Shown: positions 63,990 to 64,000 of the stretch, piece after piece
Layout: every line of letters starts with the position of its first letter
Position numbering within the stretch: position 1 is the first letter of the stretch
Assembly: GCA_021295655.1 (NCBI GenBank)
Contig: JAGWBX010000002.1
Span: forward strand, 99,187-163,186
Length of the DNA: 64,000 nucleotides
Direction of reading: 5' to 3'
Source: Candidatus Latescibacterota bacterium
GTDB lineage: Bacteria > Latescibacterota > UBA2968 > GCA-2709665
Notes under the pieces: model-generated
The model's input: only the letters and a program-made list of their open reading frames with translations
The model's database searches: none
What the model was told of the DNA's origin: nothing
Made by a program: the position numbers and the translations under genes

Positions 63990-64000
63990 GATTGAACCTT

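Overview
The window is one contig piece of a GC-rich, Gram-negative-type bacterium. Evidence for that type is a TonB receptor, a lipoprotein with a lipobox, MurA and MurD, and a LolD/MacB-type ATPase with an FtsX permease. The sigma factor is short (about 288 codons) and resembles the primary sigma factor of the Bacteroidetes/FCB group. Phytanoyl-CoA-dioxygenase-family enzymes, Gfo/Idh/MocA oxidoreductases, OPT-like membrane proteins and shell-protein genes recur. Together these suggest an uncultured FCB-related lineage such as Latescibacterota or Poribacteria. That placement is inference; there is no rRNA gene to test it.

Layout. 1-13 kb is housekeeping: Fe-S assembly, nuoI, a disrupted RNase Y gene, erpA, a peroxiredoxin, superoxide dismutase, and a folate/pantothenate operon (folB-folK-dNK-panB-panC) behind a consensus promoter. 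It continues with ygfZ and a lipoprotein/TonB receptor/quinone reductase group. 13-28 kb holds a RidA-like protein, an M42 peptidase, a sigma factor split by an in-frame TGA, a phosphodiesterase also split by TGA, murD, cysC, a DUF2156 gene, bpsA, cca, murA (catalytic Cys replaced by Asp) and rlmN. 28-44 kb turns to accessory metabolism: an M23 peptidase, larC, a heparinase-like lyase, two PhyH proteins, an SLC12-like transporter, tRNA-Val, two Gfo/Idh/MocA proteins, a VOC protein, a cytochrome c-PQQ dehydrogenase fusion and a TIM-barrel epimerase. 44-55 kb has an ABC ATPase, tRNA-Phe, two large OPT-like membrane proteins and a 1511-residue fusion of a degenerate M28 peptidase with an FtsX permease.

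The most striking locus is 55.3-62.1 kb. A consensus sigma-70 promoter precedes seven closely spaced same-strand genes: a shell protein with two BMC domains, a shell protein with four BMC domains in one chain, and a dihydrodipicolinate-synthase-family lyase with an EutT-like N-terminal extension. These are followed by a PHP-domain protein, a PhyH dioxygenase, an MDR dehydrogenase and a DapF-fold protein in which both catalytic cysteines are serine. An enolase-superfamily gene faces them. I read this as a candidate bacterial microcompartment of an undescribed type, built around an aldolase/lyase that may release an aldehyde.

At least two short dispersed repeat families (A, about 155 bp, palindromic; B, about 200 bp, AT-richer) sit between genes and extend several ORFs with spurious N-termini. 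I therefore moved several starts to internal codons with good ribosome binding sites. Three genes carry single disruptions (two in-frame TGAs, one short deletion). TGA is otherwise used normally as a stop here, so these are either sequence errors or recent lesions.
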